This document shows positions 47,363 to 56,651 of a stretch of DNA of 64,000 nt, piece by piece. The DNA is from Massilia kyonggiensis. Its GTDB lineage: Bacteria; Pseudomonadota; Gammaproteobacteria; Burkholderiales; Burkholderiaceae_D. Both the position numbers and the translations under genes were made by a program. Where the stretch lies: the NCBI RefSeq assembly GCF_024756235.1, contig NZ_JANUGY010000006.1, positions 248,001-312,000 on the forward strand, given 5' to 3'. Position 1 is the stretch's first letter. Every line of letters begins with the position of its first letter. Below the pieces are notes generated by a model. The model was given only the letters and a program-made list of their open reading frames with translations, was not told where the DNA came from and did no database searches.

Positions 47363-48937
47363 TCAGGCTGCGGCCAGTGCCAGGGTAGATTGGGCATTCT
47401 GTAGTTTGAACACGCTGACGGCGCGCGCCAGGCGCTGCGCCTGTTCCTGCATCGATGCGGCCGCGGCGGCCGCCTGCTCGACGAGTGCGGCGTTCTGCTG
47501 GGTCGTCTCGTCCATCGCGACGATCGTCTGGCTGACCTGGGCGATGCCGGCACTCTGCTCGAGGCTGGCAGCCGTAATTTCACCCATGATGTCGGTGACG
47601 CGGCGCACGCTTTCGACGACCTCTTCCATCGTCACGCCGGCCTGCTCGACGAGCGTGCTGCCTTCCTGGACCTTGTCCACGGAATCGCCGATCAGCAGCT
47701 TGATTTCCTTGGCGGCCGCCGCCGAGCGCTGCGCCAGGCTGCGCACTTCGGAGGCCACGACGGCAAAGCCGCGCCCCTGCTCGCCCGCGCGAGCGGCCTC
47801 GACCGCCGCGTTCAGGGCGAGGATATTCGTCTGGAAGGCGATACCGTCGATCACGCCGATGATGTCGACGATCTTCTTCGACGACGCCGTGATTGATCCC
47901 ATCGTCTCGATGACGTGGGCGACGACGGAACCGCCGCGCGCCGCCACTTCCGACGCCTGCGCCGCCAGTTGATTTGCCTGGCGCGCATTGTCCGCATTCT
48001 GCTGCACGGTGCCGGTCAGTGCCCGCATCGAGCTCGACGTTTGCGCCAGCGACATGGCCTGAGATTCCGTGCGCGTCGACAGGTCCTGGTTGCCGGTGGC
48101 AATTTCTCCGGATGCGCAGGACATCGATTCGGTACTCGTGCGCACTTCGCCGACGATGCGTGTCAAGCTGGCGTTCATGTGGCGCAGCGCTTCCATCATC
48201 TGGCCTGCCTCGTCGCGGCTGTCGACGGCGATGTTGCTCGTGAGATCGCCGTCGGCGACGCGGCGCGCGATCTCCACCACCTGGCCCAGCGGACGGGTGA
48301 TGCTGCGCGTGGCGAGCCAGGCGACGCCCAGCGACAGCCCGGCCGCGATCGTCGTCAGCGCCAGGATCAGCATCTCGGTGCGCTGCGTGACGGCGGCCGT
48401 GTCGTCGCCGGCCTGGCGCATCGCGGCGTTTTGCCAGGCGACGAATTTATCCAGTTGTTCGAAGTAGCGCGTCTGCTGGGGACGCAGCGAGAACATGAAT
48501 TTCATCATCGCCTCGTCCTTGCGGTCTTCGTTGACGAGCTTGGTGAACGCCGTCTGCGCCGGCAGGAATTTGTTCTGGATGGTGGCCAGCGCCTTCAGGA
48601 TGTCGGCCGCCTCGGCATCGCCCGTGCTCTTCGCCAGTTCGGCGACCAGGGCCGTGGCGCTGGCGCTTCTCGCTTCGGTGTTCGCCAATTCCTTCCTGAT
48701 CTGCTCCGGGTCGGACATGATGAGGACGTTGAGCATGCTGCGCGTGGCTTCGCTCACGTCTTCCTTGATATGGTTGGCCGCGACGGTCTTTGCGTAGCGC
48801 ACCTTGACCAGGCTCTCCATTTCCTTGTTCAGGCTGGCAATCCTGACATACGACAGCCCGGCCACCAGCACCAGCAAGGCAATCACGACCCCGAACCCGA
48901 TGGCCAGACGCTGGCCGATACTCATATTTCTAATCAT
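47363..48937 (-). CDS. methyl-accepting chemotaxis protein
   Basis: 524 residues. N-terminal membrane helix ([24 protein letters not shown]), a periplasmic four-helix-bundle sensor (~residues 30-190), and a second helix ([21 protein letters not shown]). These are followed by HAMP ([25 protein letters not shown]). The signalling hairpin tip is [47 protein letters not shown]. There is no C-terminal pentapeptide for CheR/CheB docking. The ligand is unknown. No che genes are in the window. Confidence 0.95.
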   Translation of the reverse strand: MIRNMSIGQRLAIGFGVVIALLVLVAGLSYVRIASLNKEMESLVKVRYAKTVAANHIKEDVSEATRSMLNVLIMSDPEQIRKELANTEARSASATALVAELAKSTGDAEAADILKALATIQNKFLPAQTAFTKLVNEDRKDEAMMKFMFSLRPQQTRYFEQLDKFVAWQNAAMRQAGDDTAAVTQRTEMLILALTTIAAGLSLGVAWLATRSITRPLGQVVEIARRVADGDLTSNIAVDSRDEAGQMMEALRHMNASLTRIVGEVRTSTESMSCASGEIATGNQDLSTRTESQAMSLAQTSSSMRALTGTVQQNADNARQANQLAAQASEVAARGGSVVAHVIETMGSITASSKKIVDIIGVIDGIAFQTNILALNAAVEAARAGEQGRGFAVVASEVRSLAQRSAAAAKEIKLLIGDSVDKVQEGSTLVEQAGVTMEEVVESVRRVTDIMGEITAASLEQSAGIAQVSQTIVAMDETTQQNAALVEQAAAAAASMQEQAQRLARAVSVFKLQNAQSTLALAAA

Positions 48938-49089
48938 TATTGTGAGTCTCCCCGTCCGAAAAAAGAATGGGCGTGCTAATTTTGCAAGATAAATATAGCA
49001 CCGATGTGTTGGGCAAAATTAGAGACTCAGAACTATTTCAATGCTGCAATTGCACAGAGTGTTGGGTTTTGGAACAACCCGCCGCGTCG

Positions 49090-49653
49090 TCACGACTTGC
49101 GGGTGCCGGCTTCGCCGTACGGTTCGTCGTGCGTGCGTTCGATTTCCGTCAGCACGGCCTTTGGATCCGCCGGCTTGGCCAGTTCGGCCGCTTCATGATC
49201 GTCCGTCTTGCGCACGTTGGGCATGTCGCGTCTCAACTCTTCCAGCATCTGGATGATCTTGCTGGATTTCTCTTCCGTCAGCAGGTTCACCTGGAGGTCG
49301 AGGTGGGCGTGGTGGTCGGCCAGCTTCGACATGCGGTTCTGGCGGATCAGCACGGTGGTCGAGATGATGAAGGCGTTCAGGCCGATGACGCCCTGCAGCC
49401 AGAAGAACGGCGGCTCGTCGATCTGCTCCCAGCCGATATCCTCCGCCAGCAAATTGGCCGCGATCCAGCCGACGGTGAACAGGATGTTCGCCGCTACATA
49501 ACCGGGGCTGCCGAGGAACAGCGCCACCTTTTCCACGACGCGCTGGGTGGCCGACACCTGCTCTTCGTGCCGCGCATAGAATTCGGCGACGGTGTCGATG
49601 TTGTCGCTCACCGAGGAGGGCAAGCGGTCACGGGGATCGGAAGCGTCGCTCAT
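49090..49653 (-). CDS. DUF1003 domain-containing membrane protein
   Basis: 187 residues. Two membrane helices lie in the middle (FLGSPGYVAANILFTVGWIAANLL and FFWLQGVIGLNAFIISTTVLIRQNRM), followed by a coiled-coil-like ADHHAHLDLQVNLLTEEKSSKIIQMLEELRRDM. This is the DUF1003 pattern. Function is unknown. Monocistronic. The 436 bases on either side hold no other gene apart from the terminator at 49700. Confidence 0.92.
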   Translation of the reverse strand: MSDASDPRDRLPSSVSDNIDTVAEFYARHEEQVSATQRVVEKVALFLGSPGYVAANILFTVGWIAANLLAEDIGWEQIDEPPFFWLQGVIGLNAFIISTTVLIRQNRMSKLADHHAHLDLQVNLLTEEKSSKIIQMLEELRRDMPNVRKTDDHEAAELAKPADPKAVLTEIERTHDEPYGEAGTRKS

Positions 49654-49699
49654 GAATCGAGCATAGCATGGGCATCCGGATCGCCGCGGACGCGAAAAA

Positions 49700-49720
49700 A
49701 AGCCGGCTCGGGGCCGGCTT
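49700..49720 (-). terminator. ferredoxin gene terminator
   Basis: An 8-bp stem AAGCCGGC / GCCGGCTT with a 5-base loop and a run of T on the minus strand, shortly after the ferredoxin stop. Confidence 0.85.
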
Positions 49721-49726
49721 CGCGAT

Positions 49727-50589
<863 letters not shown>

Positions 50590-50626
50590 TTATTGATTAG
50601 GCAGTTTTACCCAGAAAAGCGGTGTT

Positions 50627-51268
50627 TTAACGCAACTTTAACAGGTGGTAATGCACCATGCCGGCCTTGTCGGCGCGGACCAGCTGCCAGGGCTGCAGCC
50701 AGTCGGGCACGCCGTCGGTGGCCTCATCCGTCTCCGCGAACGGCAGGCGCTCGCCCGATTCGGCATATACGAGGCCGCCTTCATTCAGCAGTCGCGCGCA
50801 CAGCGGCAGGGCCTGGACCAGGAAATCCTGCTGGTACGGCGGGTCGAGGAAGATCACGTCGAAACGCTGGCCGCGCTGGATGCAGTCGCGCGCGACCGCC
50901 AGGGCATCGGCGCGCACCACGCGCACGTTGTCCGCCTTGAGCTTGTCCTTGATCAGCTCGAGCTGACGCACGACGGGGCCGACGGTATCGATCATCGTGA
51001 CGGACCGCGCGCCGCGGCTGGCCGCCTCGAAGCCGAGGGCGCCGCTGCCGGCGAACAGGTCGAGGCAGTCGGCGCGATCCCAGTCGCCCGTCATCTGGTG
51101 ATTGATCCAGTTGAAGACGGTTTCGCGGACGCGGTCGGGCGTGGGACGCAGGCCTAGCGCATCGAGGACGGGCAGCGGCGTGCGTTTCCAGGCGCCGCCG
51201 ATGATGCGGACTTGCTGCGGCGGGCCTGGACGGCGGGCATAGGTAGGGGCGGACTTCTTTTTTTGCAT
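50627..51268 (-). CDS. rsmD: 16S rRNA (guanine(966)-N(2))-methyltransferase RsmD
   Basis: 213 residues from the ATG at 51268 (MQKKKSAP). SAM motif I is CLDLFAGSGALGFEAASRGA. The catalytic DPPY motif is in FDVIFLDPPYQQDFL. The N-terminal RIIGGAWKRTPLPVLDALGLRPTPDRVRETVFNWI is diagnostic. Methylates G966 in 16S rRNA. The rsmD-coaD-ferredoxin order is conserved. Confidence 0.96.
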   Translation of the reverse strand: MQKKKSAPTYARRPGPPQQVRIIGGAWKRTPLPVLDALGLRPTPDRVRETVFNWINHQMTGDWDRADCLDLFAGSGALGFEAASRGARSVTMIDTVGPVVRQLELIKDKLKADNVRVVRADALAVARDCIQRGQRFDVIFLDPPYQQDFLVQALPLCARLLNEGGLVYAESGERLPFAETDEATDGVPDWLQPWQLVRADKAGMVHYHLLKLR

Positions 51269-51292
51269 GCGGCGGAATATAACACGGTGTTC

Positions 51293-51313
51293 GGTGGGCA
51301 CAAGGTGCCCACC
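51293..51313. repeat. REP-like perfect palindrome
   Basis: Arms GGTGGGCAC / GTGCCCACC around a 3-base loop, just past the DUF6279 gene stop. There is no T tract, so it is more like a scattered intergenic palindrome than a terminator, though it could stabilise the transcript end. Confidence 0.65.
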
Positions 51314-51320
51314 CTACCGA

Positions 51321-52217
51321 TCACTTTCCGGCCGCCAGTGCATTGAAATCGTTGATCCAACCCTGCATGCGTTTCTGCGCATGGGCTTTCTGCTCCGGCG
51401 TCGTCAGGCGGATCGCCGTCAGGATGAACTTCGACGTGTTGTCGACATAGGCGTCGAAGAAAGCCTTGCGCTCCGGTGCTTCCATGCGGTCGAAGAGGTC
51501 GCGCAGCAGGTCGTGGATCGCCGACATCGTCTGTTCCTTGTTCAGCTTGTCCCGCTGAATACGCTGCAGCAGCGCGATGATTTTTTTCTGGCGCAGTACG
51601 CGCTCCTGCAGCCAGATCTCGTTGTCGAGCGGACGTGCATCGGACGCTTTGCGCAATGCCGCTTCCTGGTCGCGGCTGAAACTGCCGAACCACAGTTCGA
51701 GCTGTTCCATCGCCTTTTTATAGCGGGCCTTGTGCTGGTCTTCGACGCTGCCGCTCATGAATTTCTTGCGGAAGTCTTCGTTATTCTTCGCGAATTTCTT
51801 TTCCATTTGCGCGATCTGGTCCGGCTTGATCGACATCGCCAGGTCGGCCAGATCCGGCAGCGCTTTAAAGGCCAGCAATTCCGTTCTGGCCTTGACGTCG
51901 CGGTAGTCGGACAGCAGCTCGTCCTGCGTGACATTACCGTCGCCGAGCTGGCGCTGCATCTTGGTCAGCAGGCCGGCGTAATCGCGCAGCTGCGTCGTTC
52001 GATGCCACTGGAACAGCTTGTCGATATCTTTCTTGACCCAGTCGGACTGGTCGCTGTCGAGGTCCAGATACGCGTTCAACCACCAGTACAGCAATGTGTC
52101 ACCGTGGTTATAGGTAAACCGGATCGTGCTGCACGCGCTCAGCAGCGCCACGAAGGCGATCAGGAACAACATGCGTGCCCGCAGGAACACGATAGGGGGC
52201 GTGTTAAACTTTTTCAT
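51321..52217 (-). CDS. DUF6279 family lipoprotein
   Basis: 298 residues from the ATG at 52217; the open frame further upstream is not family-like and overlaps glmU. It has a type II signal: MKKFNTPPIVFLRARMLFLIAFVALLSACS, with the lipobox LSAC giving a lipidated Cys. The mature part is helical and charged (LFQWHRTTQLRDYAGLLTKMQRQLGDG, FMSGSVEDQHKARYKKAMEQLELWFG), matching DUF6279. Function is unknown. It is divergent from glmU with only 28 bases between starts, so the promoters overlap. Confidence 0.9.
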   Translation of the reverse strand: MKKFNTPPIVFLRARMLFLIAFVALLSACSTIRFTYNHGDTLLYWWLNAYLDLDSDQSDWVKKDIDKLFQWHRTTQLRDYAGLLTKMQRQLGDGNVTQDELLSDYRDVKARTELLAFKALPDLADLAMSIKPDQIAQMEKKFAKNNEDFRKKFMSGSVEDQHKARYKKAMEQLELWFGSFSRDQEAALRKASDARPLDNEIWLQERVLRQKKIIALLQRIQRDKLNKEQTMSAIHDLLRDLFDRMEAPERKAFFDAYVDNTSKFILTAIRLTTPEQKAHAQKRMQGWINDFNALAAGK

Positions 52218-52245
52218 CTTTTTTAACTCGTTTTGAGAACGGCCT

Positions 52246-53622
52246 ATGAACGTAGTCATCCTCGCCGCCGGCATGGGAAAGCGCATGCAATCCGCACTGC
52301 CGAAAGTCTTGCATCCACTGGCCGGCAAGCCGCTGTTGCAGCATGTTATCGATACGGCGCGCAGCCTGAACCCGAGTAAATTATGCGTGATTTACGGGCA
52401 CGGCGGCGCAGCGGTGCCGAGTGCGGTTCAAGCCTGGTCCGCCCAGGGCGGTGTCGCGATCGACACGGCCCTGCAGGAACCGCAGCTGGGCACCGGCCAC
52501 GCCGTGATGCAGGCCCTGCCGCAGATCGACGAGAATGCGCCGACGCTCGTCCTGTACGGCGACGTGCCGCTGACGACCGCCGCTTCGCTGCGCCGCCTGG
52601 TCGAGGCTGCCGGCGACGACAAGCTGGCCATCCTGACCGTCGAGCAGGCGAATCCGTTCGGCCTGGGCCGCATCGTCCGCGAGAACGGCAACATCGTGCG
52701 CATCGTCGAAGAAAAGGATGCGAACGAGCTTGAACGCGCGATCAAGGAAATCAACAGCGGCATCATGGTGATTCCGACCCGCCACCTGACGTCCTGGCTC
52801 GGCTCGCTGAAGAACAACAACGCCCAGGGCGAATACTACCTGACCGACATCGTCGCGCAAGCCGTCGCGGCCGGCGTACCGGTCGTGTCGGCCCAGCCGT
52901 CGGCCGAATGGGAAGTGGCCGGCGTGAACAGCAAGGTGCAACTGGCCGAGCTCGAGCGCCGTCACCAGCTCAACATCGCCACCGCCCTCCTCGAAAAGGG
53001 CGTGACCCTGATGGATCCGGCGCGCATCGACGTGCGCGGCGAACTCGTCTGCGGACGCGACGTCACCATCGACGTCGGCTGCGTGTTTGAAGGCCGCGTG
53101 GTCATCGGCGACGGCGTGACGATCGGCGCCCACAGCGTGTTCGTGAACGCGACGGTCGCCGCGGGCGCCCAGATCAAGCCGTTCTGCCACCTGGAAGACG
53201 CCGTCGTGGGCGAAAAATCCATCATCGGCCCGTATGCGCGCCTGCGTCCGGGGACCGAGCTGGGCGAAGACGTCCACGTGGGCAATTTCGTCGAGATCAA
53301 GAACAGCAAGGTCGCCGCGCACAGCAAGGCGAACCACCTGGCCTATGTGGGCGATGCCGACGTCGGTTCGCGCGTGAACATCGGCGCGGGCGCGATCACG
53401 TGCAATTACGACGGTGCCAACAAGTTCCGCACGATCATCGAAGACGAGGCCTTTATCGGCAGCGACAGCCAGCTGGTGGCCCCGGTCACGGTGGGCAAGG
53501 GCGCGACGATCGGCGCCGGCACCACGCTGACCAAGGATGCGCCGGCCGGCAAGCTGACGATCTCGCGTCCGAAGCAGCTGACGATCGAGAACTGGAAGCG
53601 TCCGGTCAAGGTCAAGAAATAA
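52246..53622 (+). CDS. glmU: bifunctional UDP-N-acetylglucosamine pyrophosphorylase / glucosamine-1-phosphate acetyltransferase
   Basis: 458 residues. The N-terminal uridyltransferase has [24 protein letters not shown]. The C-terminal part is a left-handed beta-helix with hexapeptide repeats (around [23 protein letters not shown]), the catalytic acetyltransferase His in [14 protein letters not shown], and [12 protein letters not shown]. Makes UDP-GlcNAc for peptidoglycan and LPS in the cytoplasm. It is two genes from glmS, which supplies its substrate pathway. Confidence 0.97.
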   Translation: MNVVILAAGMGKRMQSALPKVLHPLAGKPLLQHVIDTARSLNPSKLCVIYGHGGAAVPSAVQAWSAQGGVAIDTALQEPQLGTGHAVMQALPQIDENAPTLVLYGDVPLTTAASLRRLVEAAGDDKLAILTVEQANPFGLGRIVRENGNIVRIVEEKDANELERAIKEINSGIMVIPTRHLTSWLGSLKNNNAQGEYYLTDIVAQAVAAGVPVVSAQPSAEWEVAGVNSKVQLAELERRHQLNIATALLEKGVTLMDPARIDVRGELVCGRDVTIDVGCVFEGRVVIGDGVTIGAHSVFVNATVAAGAQIKPFCHLEDAVVGEKSIIGPYARLRPGTELGEDVHVGNFVEIKNSKVAAHSKANHLAYVGDADVGSRVNIGAGAITCNYDGANKFRTIIEDEAFIGSDSQLVAPVTVGKGATIGAGTTLTKDAPAGKLTISRPKQLTIENWKRPVKVKK

Positions 53623-53874
53623 GCTTGTCCACCGCATACGCACAGGCAATCCACGGCATAAACACAGGGTAATCACAGCCTGGTCCACTGCCTGTGCACA
53701 GGGATGTCAACCGACCATCCACAACATCATCCACAGAGTCATCCACAGGCCCGCCGCGTTATCCCGGCGGGCCTGATCGTTTCAGAAACCCGGTGAAATG
53801 CGCGTGTGGCGGGAGATGGCGCCACTGGCGTGCCCATGCGCCGGGGATGAGTGCACAGAGTTATCCACAGCTCG
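53623..53874. other. cluster of DnaA-box-like sequences after glmU
   Basis: One exact DnaA box TTATCCACA (53861-53869). Three closely spaced near-boxes ATCCACA occur at 53717, 53729 and 53741, with weaker relatives upstream (ATCCACGG, TAATCACAG, TGTGCACAGG). This is far more than expected in 250 bases of GC-rich DNA. It lacks the module structure and AT-rich segment of the oriC candidate. Confidence 0.6.
53747..53774 (+). terminator. probable glmU terminator hairpin
   Basis: A perfect 10-bp stem AGGCCCGCCG / CGGCGGGCCT with an 8-base loop. The following sequence is only weakly T-rich, so termination may be partial. Confidence 0.55.
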
Positions 53875-54348
53875 TCAGACGGCGATACGCGTTTCGAACT
53901 TGCTGCGGAATGTGGAAAAGTACGCTTTCACGTTTCGTACATTGCTGTGCGTGGTGAACAGGCGGTGCGCCAGGGCGTGATATGCCGGCATGTCGGCCAC
54001 CTGCACGACGAGCACGAAGTCCGGCCCGGGCGACACGCGATAGCACTGCAGCACGGCCGCCTCGTCCGCCACGACCCGTTCGAACTCCGCCATGCGGTCG
54101 GCCGCCTGCACGTCCAGCGTGATCTCGACGATGGCGGACAGGCGCGCGCCGACCTTGTCCGGCGCGACGATCGCAACTTGCCGCTCGATAACACCGTTCT
54201 CCCTGAGCTGTTTGACGCGGCGCAGGCAAGTGGGCGGCGAGATATGTACCAATTCCGCCAATTCCGCATTCGTCTGCGAGGCATCAACCTGCAGGATGTT
54301 CAGGATGCGACGATCCAGATCGTCAAGGATGGCGTCCTCTTGCGGCAT
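53875..54348 (-). CDS. Lrp/AsnC family regulator between glmU and glmS
   Basis: 157 residues. The winged helix is at residues ~10-55 (LDDLDRRILNILQVDASQTNAELAELVHISPPTCLRRVKQLRENGVI), followed by the RAM domain (VVADEAAVLQCYRVSPGPDFVLVVQVADMPAYHALAHRLF). It is divergent from glmS; the 145-bp gap holds two GAAA-N5-TTTC elements that could be its operators. This gene position is conserved in related genomes. The effector is unknown. Confidence 0.94.
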   Translation of the reverse strand: MPQEDAILDDLDRRILNILQVDASQTNAELAELVHISPPTCLRRVKQLRENGVIERQVAIVAPDKVGARLSAIVEITLDVQAADRMAEFERVVADEAAVLQCYRVSPGPDFVLVVQVADMPAYHALAHRLFTTHSNVRNVKAYFSTFRSKFETRIAV

Positions 54349-54372
54349 ATAAGTAAAATCTTTCTGTAAAAA

Positions 54373-54446
54373 TGAAAGGATATTTCATATCGGATGCGTC
54401 ATGAAATTATCTATCAAAATCGTGCGCACTTAGAAAGCATATTTCG
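54373..54446. promoter_or_regulatory. paired operator-like elements between lrp and glmS
   Basis: TGAAAGGATATTTCA (54373-54387) and AGAAAGCATATTTCG (54432-54446) share GAAA-N5-TTTC with dyad symmetry, 59 bases apart. They lie in the AT-rich divergent promoter region. Confidence 0.55.
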
Positions 54447-54493
54447 TTTCCTCTACTCTACAGTGCATGCATTAATCGATTTCGGAGGTTCCC

Positions 54494-56323
54494 ATGTGTG
54501 GCATCGTCGGCGCAGTCGCCCAGCGCAACATCACCCCAGTGCTCATCGAAGGTCTGAAGCGTCTCGAATACCGCGGCTATGATTCCTGCGGCGTGGCGCT
54601 GCACGTGGACGGCCGCCTGGCGCGCTCGCGCAGCACGTCGCGCGTGGCCGACCTGGAGACCCAGATCCAGGAAACCCAGCTGCAAGGTTTTACGGGCATC
54701 GCCCACACCCGCTGGGCGACGCACGGCGCGCCGGCCACCAGGAACGCGCACCCGCACTTCTCGCCGAACAGCGACGATGCGCGCATCGCCCTCGTCCACA
54801 ACGGCATCATCGAGAACCACGATGAGCTGCGCGCCGAGCTGACGGGCCTGGGCTACGTGTTCCAGAGCCAGACCGACACCGAGGTGATCGCGCACCTGGT
54901 TGACCACATGTACAACGGCGACCTGTTCGACACCGTGCAGCAGGCGGTCAAGCGCCTGCATGGCGCCTACGCGATCGCCGTGTTCTGCCGCGAAGAGCCG
55001 CACCGTGTCGTGGCCGCCCGCCAGGGCTCGCCGCTGATCGTCGGCCTGGGCAAGGGCGAAAACTTCGTCGCCTCCGACGCGATGGCGCTGGCCGGCACCA
55101 CCGACCAGATCATCTACCTGGAAGAAGGCGACGTCGTCGACCTGCAACTGGCGCGCTACTGGATCGTCGATGCTGAGGGTCGTCCGGCCGAGCGCGAGGT
55201 CAAGACCGTGCACGCGCACACCGGTGCCGCCGAGCTGGGCCCGTACCGCCACTACATGCAGAAGGAAATCTTCGAACAGCCGCGCGTCGTCGGCGACACG
55301 CTGGAAGGCGTGACGGGCATCATGCCGGAACTGTTCGGCGACCAGGCGTTCCGCGTGTTCAAGGAAATCGACCGCGTGCTGATCCTGGCCTGCGGCACCA
55401 GCTACTACGCGGGCCTGACGGCCAAGTACTGGATCGAGTCGGTGGCCAAGCTGCCGGTGAACGTCGAGATCGCCAGCGAATACCGCTACCGCGACAGTGT
55501 CCCGCACCCGAACACCCTCGTCGTGACGATCTCGCAGTCCGGCGAAACGGCCGACACGCTGGCCGCGCTGAAGCATGCGCGCAGCCTCGGCATGACGAAC
55601 ACGCTGACGATCTGCAACGTCTCCACCAGCGCGATGGTGCGCGAGTGCAAGCTGGCGTACATCACCCGCGCCGGCGTCGAAGTGGGCGTCGCGTCGACGA
55701 AGGCCTTTACCACCCAGCTGGCCGCGCTGTTCCTGCTGACCCTGACGCTGGCCCAGGTGAATGGCCGCCTGACCGACGAGCAGGAGGCAGATTACCTGAA
55801 GCAGATGCGCCACCTGCCGGTCGCGCTGTCGTCCGTGCTGGCGCTGGAGCCGCAGGTGATCGCGTGGGCCGAGGAATTTGCCCGCAAGGAAAATGCCCTG
55901 TTCCTGGGCCGCGGCATCCACTACCCGATCGCCCTGGAAGGCGCGCTGAAGCTGAAGGAAATCTCGTACATCCACGCCGAAGCGTACCCGGCCGGCGAAC
56001 TGAAGCACGGCCCGCTGGCGCTGGTGACGGAAGAGATGCCGGTGGTGACGATTGCCCCGAACGACGCGCTGCTGGAAAAGCTGAAGTCGAACATGCAGGA
56101 AGTGCGCGCCCGCGGTGGCGAGCTGTACGTGTTCGCGGACGTCGATACCCAGATCACGTCGGGCGAAGGCCTGCACGTGATCCGCCTGCCGGAGCACTAC
56201 GGCCTGCTGTCGCCGATCCTGCACGTGGCGGCGCTGCAGCTGCTGGCGTATCACACGGCGCTGGCGCGTGGTACCGATGTCGACAAGCCGCGGAATCTGG
56301 CGAAGTCGGTGACGGTCGAGTAA
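54494..56323 (+). CDS. glmS: glutamine--fructose-6-phosphate aminotransferase (isomerizing)
   Basis: 609 residues with GGAGG six bases upstream of the ATG. After Met removal Cys1 is the glutaminase nucleophile ([12 protein letters not shown]). TRWATHGAP and [11 protein letters not shown] belong to the glutaminase domain. Two SIS domains follow ([76 protein letters not shown]). The end LAKSVTVE is conserved. First step of the hexosamine pathway feeding glmU. Confidence 0.98.
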   Translation: MCGIVGAVAQRNITPVLIEGLKRLEYRGYDSCGVALHVDGRLARSRSTSRVADLETQIQETQLQGFTGIAHTRWATHGAPATRNAHPHFSPNSDDARIALVHNGIIENHDELRAELTGLGYVFQSQTDTEVIAHLVDHMYNGDLFDTVQQAVKRLHGAYAIAVFCREEPHRVVAARQGSPLIVGLGKGENFVASDAMALAGTTDQIIYLEEGDVVDLQLARYWIVDAEGRPAEREVKTVHAHTGAAELGPYRHYMQKEIFEQPRVVGDTLEGVTGIMPELFGDQAFRVFKEIDRVLILACGTSYYAGLTAKYWIESVAKLPVNVEIASEYRYRDSVPHPNTLVVTISQSGETADTLAALKHARSLGMTNTLTICNVSTSAMVRECKLAYITRAGVEVGVASTKAFTTQLAALFLLTLTLAQVNGRLTDEQEADYLKQMRHLPVALSSVLALEPQVIAWAEEFARKENALFLGRGIHYPIALEGALKLKEISYIHAEAYPAGELKHGPLALVTEEMPVVTIAPNDALLEKLKSNMQEVRARGGELYVFADVDTQITSGEGLHVIRLPEHYGLLSPILHVAALQLLAYHTALARGTDVDKPRNLAKSVTVE

Positions 56324-56386
56324 GACGTACGGCGGTGGCGAGATAAAAAAGTTCGCCACAAACTAAAAGGTTGACCACGAGTGCAG

Positions 56387-56412
56387 AGCCCGGCAGGAAT
56401 GCCGGGCTTTTT
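56387..56412 (+). terminator. glmS terminator
   Basis: A perfect 9-bp stem AGCCCGGCA / TGCCGGGCT with loop GGAA and five T, 63 bases past the stop. Confidence 0.92.
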
Positions 56413-56651
56413 GCTTTTCTTGTTATGCCAACCAACCTGATAGCTATCAGTAGTCCCGTCCACGCGCGTTTGGGTCAGCGTTGCCGCGGAATGCACAGTA
56501 GTGCGGCCTTGCAAAAACTTGCGTTTTGTCACTGTCTACACCCTATTCAATCACTACAGTCAAGAAGTTCGTCGCAAGTCCAGACGCGCTCTAACGGCAC
56601 TTGGAGCATCTCGAAATCAACATTGCGCAGCTCAACGAATGAGCAACTACG
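56413..56651. other. boundary region before the vgrG-rhs module
   Basis: 239 bases without a gene. It contains a perfect 14-bp palindrome CTGATAGCTATCAG (56437-56450). I see no transposon ends or transposase. The vgrG ATG at 56652 overlaps a TGA-rich leader and has no strong ribosome site. Confidence 0.5.

Noticed and set aside
56324..56651. Tn7-type insertion at the glmS 3' end
   Set aside because: No transposon ends, target duplication or tns genes are visible; only the location fits.
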